NCBI GenBank assembly: GCA_964586835.1 | Contig: CAZPIC010000005.1 | Span: forward strand, 1-64,000 | Length of the DNA stretch: 64,000 bases | From: CAZLYF01 sp964586835 | GTDB lineage: Bacteria; Bacillota; Clostridia; Christensenellales; Aristaeellaceae | Reading direction: 5' to 3' | Shown: one piece after another, positions 61,684 through 64,000 of the stretch | Position numbering within the stretch: the first letter of the stretch is position 1 | Layout: every line of letters begins with the position of its first letter | The notes under the pieces: generated by a model | Seen by the model: only the letters and a program-made list of their open reading frames with translations | Databases searched by the model: none | Told to the model about the DNA's origin: nothing | Program-made: the position numbers and the translations under genes

Positions 61684-64000
61684 CTACATCCATTCGCCGT
61701 ATCTGCTGATATATATTCTCTTGATAAACTGTACGCACAGGAGATAGCCGGCCAGTATGGCACCGAGCCAGGGAGCAAACCGAATGGGAAGCGGCATCAT
61801 ATCAAGGCCTGACGCGAGCCCAGTGAAGCCGACCACGAGGGCTACCAGCGCAACCAAGGCCGTGGAGGCACATAGTGGGAGGGAAGGCTTGCTTTGGAGA
61901 AAGGGAATTTTTGCGGTGCGAATCATGTGGATGACAAGCACCTGCGACAGCGTCCCGAACACAAACCAGCCCCCCTGAAACAGGGGCGCAAGAGCCTGGT
62001 TATTTGCTCCGAGAGCCCACCACAACACAGCAAAGCAGAGGATGTCAAACAGCGAGCTCATAGGCCCTAAGTAAGCCATGAAGGTCACAATGGATTTCGT
62101 TTCCCATCTGCGGGGCTTACTGAGATATTCTTCATCCACACGGTCAAAAGGCATGCCCATCTGGGAAAAATCACACAGGAGGTTTTGTGTCAGGATCTGC
62201 ACCGGCATCATTGGGAAAAATGGCAGGAAGATGCTGGCTGCCATGACCGAGATAACATTGCCCAGGTTACCGCTGGCTGCCATCTTGATATATTTCATGA
62301 TGTTGCCGAAAGTGTGTCGTCCTTCGATGACGCCCTCTTCAAGAACCATCAGGTCTTTTTCAAGCAGGATGACGTCAGCGGTTTCCTTGGCGATATCCAC
62401 CGCGCTGTCCACAGATATTCCTACATCTGCCTGTCTCAGGGGCGGAGCATCGTTGATGCCATCGCCCATGTAACCCACGGTATGTCCTTCCTCCTGAAAG
62501 GCTCTCACCACCCGTTCCTTTTGGGAGGGGGACAGCTTGGCAAACAGGTCGCAGATTCTGACTGCTTTGCAGAGTGCAGCTTCATCCATCTGATCGACGT
62601 CACGCCCCGTCAGAAGGGGCCCCGTCTTCACACCTACCTTGCTGCAGACTTTGGCAGCCACGCCTTCACTGTCCCCTGTAAGAACAACGGTGCGCACCCC
62701 ATGGTCGCGCAGAGCGTTGATGGCGCCGCGGGCGCTCTCCTTGGGCGGGTCTAAAAAGCCTATGAAACCAATGAGGACCATTTCAGACTCATCAGCAACG
62801 CCAAAGGTATCGATGCCTGAAACGTTGTTTTTCTGCGCTACAGCGATCATTCGAAGGCCGTCAGCATTATGCTTTTCGTAGGTCGCCAGGGCAACGCGGC
62901 GGGTTTCTTCATCCATGGGCACCACACGCCCGCCGATTTCCACAAGGGAGGAAATGGCAATGATCTCCTCCACGGCTCCCTTGGTGATTAGTTGCCGCTT
63001 GCCCGTATGATCCACCAGCACCACGCTCATCCTACGCCGGTCAAAATCAAAGGGGATCTCATCCTCGCGGATATAGGCGCCCATAAGGTCCTCCAGACCG
63101 TATTTTCCAGCTCGATGGATGATGGCCAGGTCGATCAGGTTTTTAAGGCCTGTCTGAAACGCACTGTTAAGGTATGCGTGGCGCAAAACGCGCGTGTCGT
63201 CCTCGCCGTGCACATTCATGTACTTTTCAAGGACGATTCGATCCTCTGTCAGCGTGCCGGTCTTGTCGGTGCATAACACGTCCATCTCGCCGAAGGTCTG
63301 TATCGCACCCAGCGTGCGTATGATCACCTTGTGCCGCGACATGCTCACGGCGCCCTTGGCAAGCGTGGAAGTCATGATGACGGGGAGCATTTCAGGGGTC
63401 AAGCCTACAGCGATGCTGATGGCGAACACAAGCGCGCTGGGCCAGTCCGATTTGGAAACCCCGTTGACAAGGAACACGATGGGGACCATGACAAGCATCA
63501 TGCGCACCAGCAGCCGGCTGACTGAATCCACCCCCCGCTCAAAGCTGGTCTTGGACCTGTCTCCGGAGAGAGACTTGGCCATCGACCCGAAATAGCTGCT
63601 GTTGCCGGTCGCCAGTACCACGGCTGAGGCGCTCCCGCTGATGACATTAGTGCCCATAAAGCCAATGTTGCCAAGGTCTGTCAGTGTGTCCTGTTGTCTG
63701 TCCGGCCGAACGCTAAACTTTTCAACAGGATTCGATTCTCCGGTCAGTGCTGCCTGCGCAACAAAGGTATCCTTCGTGGACAAAAAGCGTACGTCTGCCG
63801 GGAGCATGTCGCCGGCTGAAAGCCAGACAATATCGCCGGGCACGACCTCATCCATGGGGATTTCGGTCAGGCAGCCGTCTCTGCGCACATCAGCCCTGTT
63901 GGAGATCATTTTGAACAGCTTCTCAACAGCTGCATCGGAACGCTGGCTTTGGATAAAGGCAACCAGGCTGGACAGAAATACCAGCGAGAGGATGATGACG
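61684..64000 (-). CDS. mgtA: Magnesium-translocating P-type ATPase (partial, 5' end outside window)
   Basis: At least 772 residues of a P3B-type ATPase that imports magnesium. Visible parts are the actuator motif ALTGES, the phosphorylation site CTDKTGTLTED, the FLDPPKES segment typical of MgtA/MgtB, the GDGINDAPPLRQADVG hinge and six C-terminal spans (NLLCDFSQMGMPFDRVD between them). The frame remains open to the right edge of the window (ILSLVFLSSLVAFIQSQ), so the N-terminal region of about 100 residues is cut off. No frame break was seen. Confidence 0.93.
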   Translation of the reverse strand, partial: VIILSLVFLSSLVAFIQSQRSDAAVEKLFKMISNRADVRRDGCLTEIPMDEVVPGDIVWLSAGDMLPADVRFLSTKDTFVAQAALTGESNPVEKFSVRPDRQQDTLTDLGNIGFMGTNVISGSASAVVLATGNSSYFGSMAKSLSGDRSKTSFERGVDSVSRLLVRMMLVMVPIVFLVNGVSKSDWPSALVFAISIAVGLTPEMLPVIMTSTLAKGAVSMSRHKVIIRTLGAIQTFGEMDVLCTDKTGTLTEDRIVLEKYMNVHGEDDTRVLRHAYLNSAFQTGLKNLIDLAIIHRAGKYGLEDLMGAYIREDEIPFDFDRRRMSVVLVDHTGKRQLITKGAVEEIIAISSLVEIGGRVVPMDEETRRVALATYEKHNADGLRMIAVAQKNNVSGIDTFGVADESEMVLIGFIGFLDPPKESARGAINALRDHGVRTVVLTGDSEGVAAKVCSKVGVKTGPLLTGRDVDQMDEAALCKAVRICDLFAKLSPSQKERVVRAFQEEGHTVGYMGDGINDAPPLRQADVGISVDSAVDIAKETADVILLEKDLMVLEEGVIEGRHTFGNIMKYIKMAASGNLGNVISVMAASIFLPFFPMMPVQILTQNLLCDFSQMGMPFDRVDEEYLSKPRRWETKSIVTFMAYLGPMSSLFDILCFAVLWWALGANNQALAPLFQGGWFVFGTLSQVLVIHMIRTAKIPFLQSKPSLPLCASTALVALVALVVGFTGLASGLDMMPLPIRFAPWLGAILAGYLLCVQFIKRIYISRYGEWM

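Noticed and set aside
1..64000. CRISPR array or phage genes
   Set aside because: No regularly spaced repeats and no structural, integrase or lysis genes of phage type were seen on either strand.

Overview
The window looks like a chromosomal segment of an anaerobic member of the Bacillota, probably class Clostridia. The evidence is strong GGAGG-type ribosome binding sites, many tightly overlapping operons, YesN/YesM-type two-component control of an LplABC-type sugar importer, a GntR-headed LacI-type regulator, PgsB/PgsC/PgsW genes, and periplasmic-type binding proteins with Gram-positive-style signal peptides. Base composition is moderately GC-rich. The genus cannot be named from the sequence alone. 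No rRNA, tRNA, CRISPR array or phage region was seen.

Layout. 0-0.76 kb: decayed 3' part of an integrase-core (DDE) insertion sequence. 1.4-8.7 kb: a catabolic operon with a UxaA-like dehydratase split into two subunits, a two-subunit aconitase X, a TRAP transporter (DctQ, DctM, DctP) and a FadR-type GntR regulator, led by a clear promoter and a FadR-type operator palindrome. 8.8-11.1 kb: a Sir2 deacylase and a glycerate kinase. 11.3-18.4 kb (minus strand): an operon of sugar-binding protein, two permeases, GntR-LacI hybrid regulator and GH38 alpha-mannosidase. 18.9-23.6 kb (minus): a ribose/galactose-type ABC importer ending in a URO-D-family protein. 24.6-30.8 kb (minus): a GlpA-like FAD/[2Fe-2S] protein, a FAD oxidoreductase, a DUF1667 protein, a histidine phosphatase with an extra C-terminal domain, a second URO-D-family protein and a metallo-beta-lactamase-fold hydrolase. 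31.0-43.7 kb: a PhnP-like hydrolase, then a YesN/YesM pair with a membrane-tethered binding protein, a complete LplABC-type importer with its own ATPase, a Gfo/Idh/MocA oxidoreductase and a sugar isomerase/epimerase. 44.2-46.4 kb (minus): a PHP phosphoesterase and an MFS transporter. 46.86-47.3 kb: an IS1634-like transposase remnant. 47.4-50.0 kb (minus): pgsB-pgsC-pgsW. 50.2-51.8 kb: a second, fuller but dead copy of the insertion sequence seen at the left edge. 52.0-58.1 kb: a DUF3798 binding protein (frameshifted), an ATPase and two permeases, the first with an unusual extracytoplasmic domain of about 240 residues. 58.2-60.2 kb: a divergent tRNA-guanine-transglycosylase-family gene overlapping a gene that resembles the RmtB/ArmA 16S rRNA m7G1405 methyltransferases. 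60.2-64 kb (minus): an HtrA protease and the 3' part of mgtA.

As a whole, this is an accessory, carbohydrate- and acid-scavenging region: six solute importers, each with its own regulator or enzymes, arranged as self-contained cassettes and bounded by dead transposons. The most unusual element is the two-gene RNA-modification cassette at 58.24-60.15 kb. The next most unusual are the DUF3798 importer with its enlarged permease and the two URO-D-family genes tied to transport and FAD-oxidoreductase operons.
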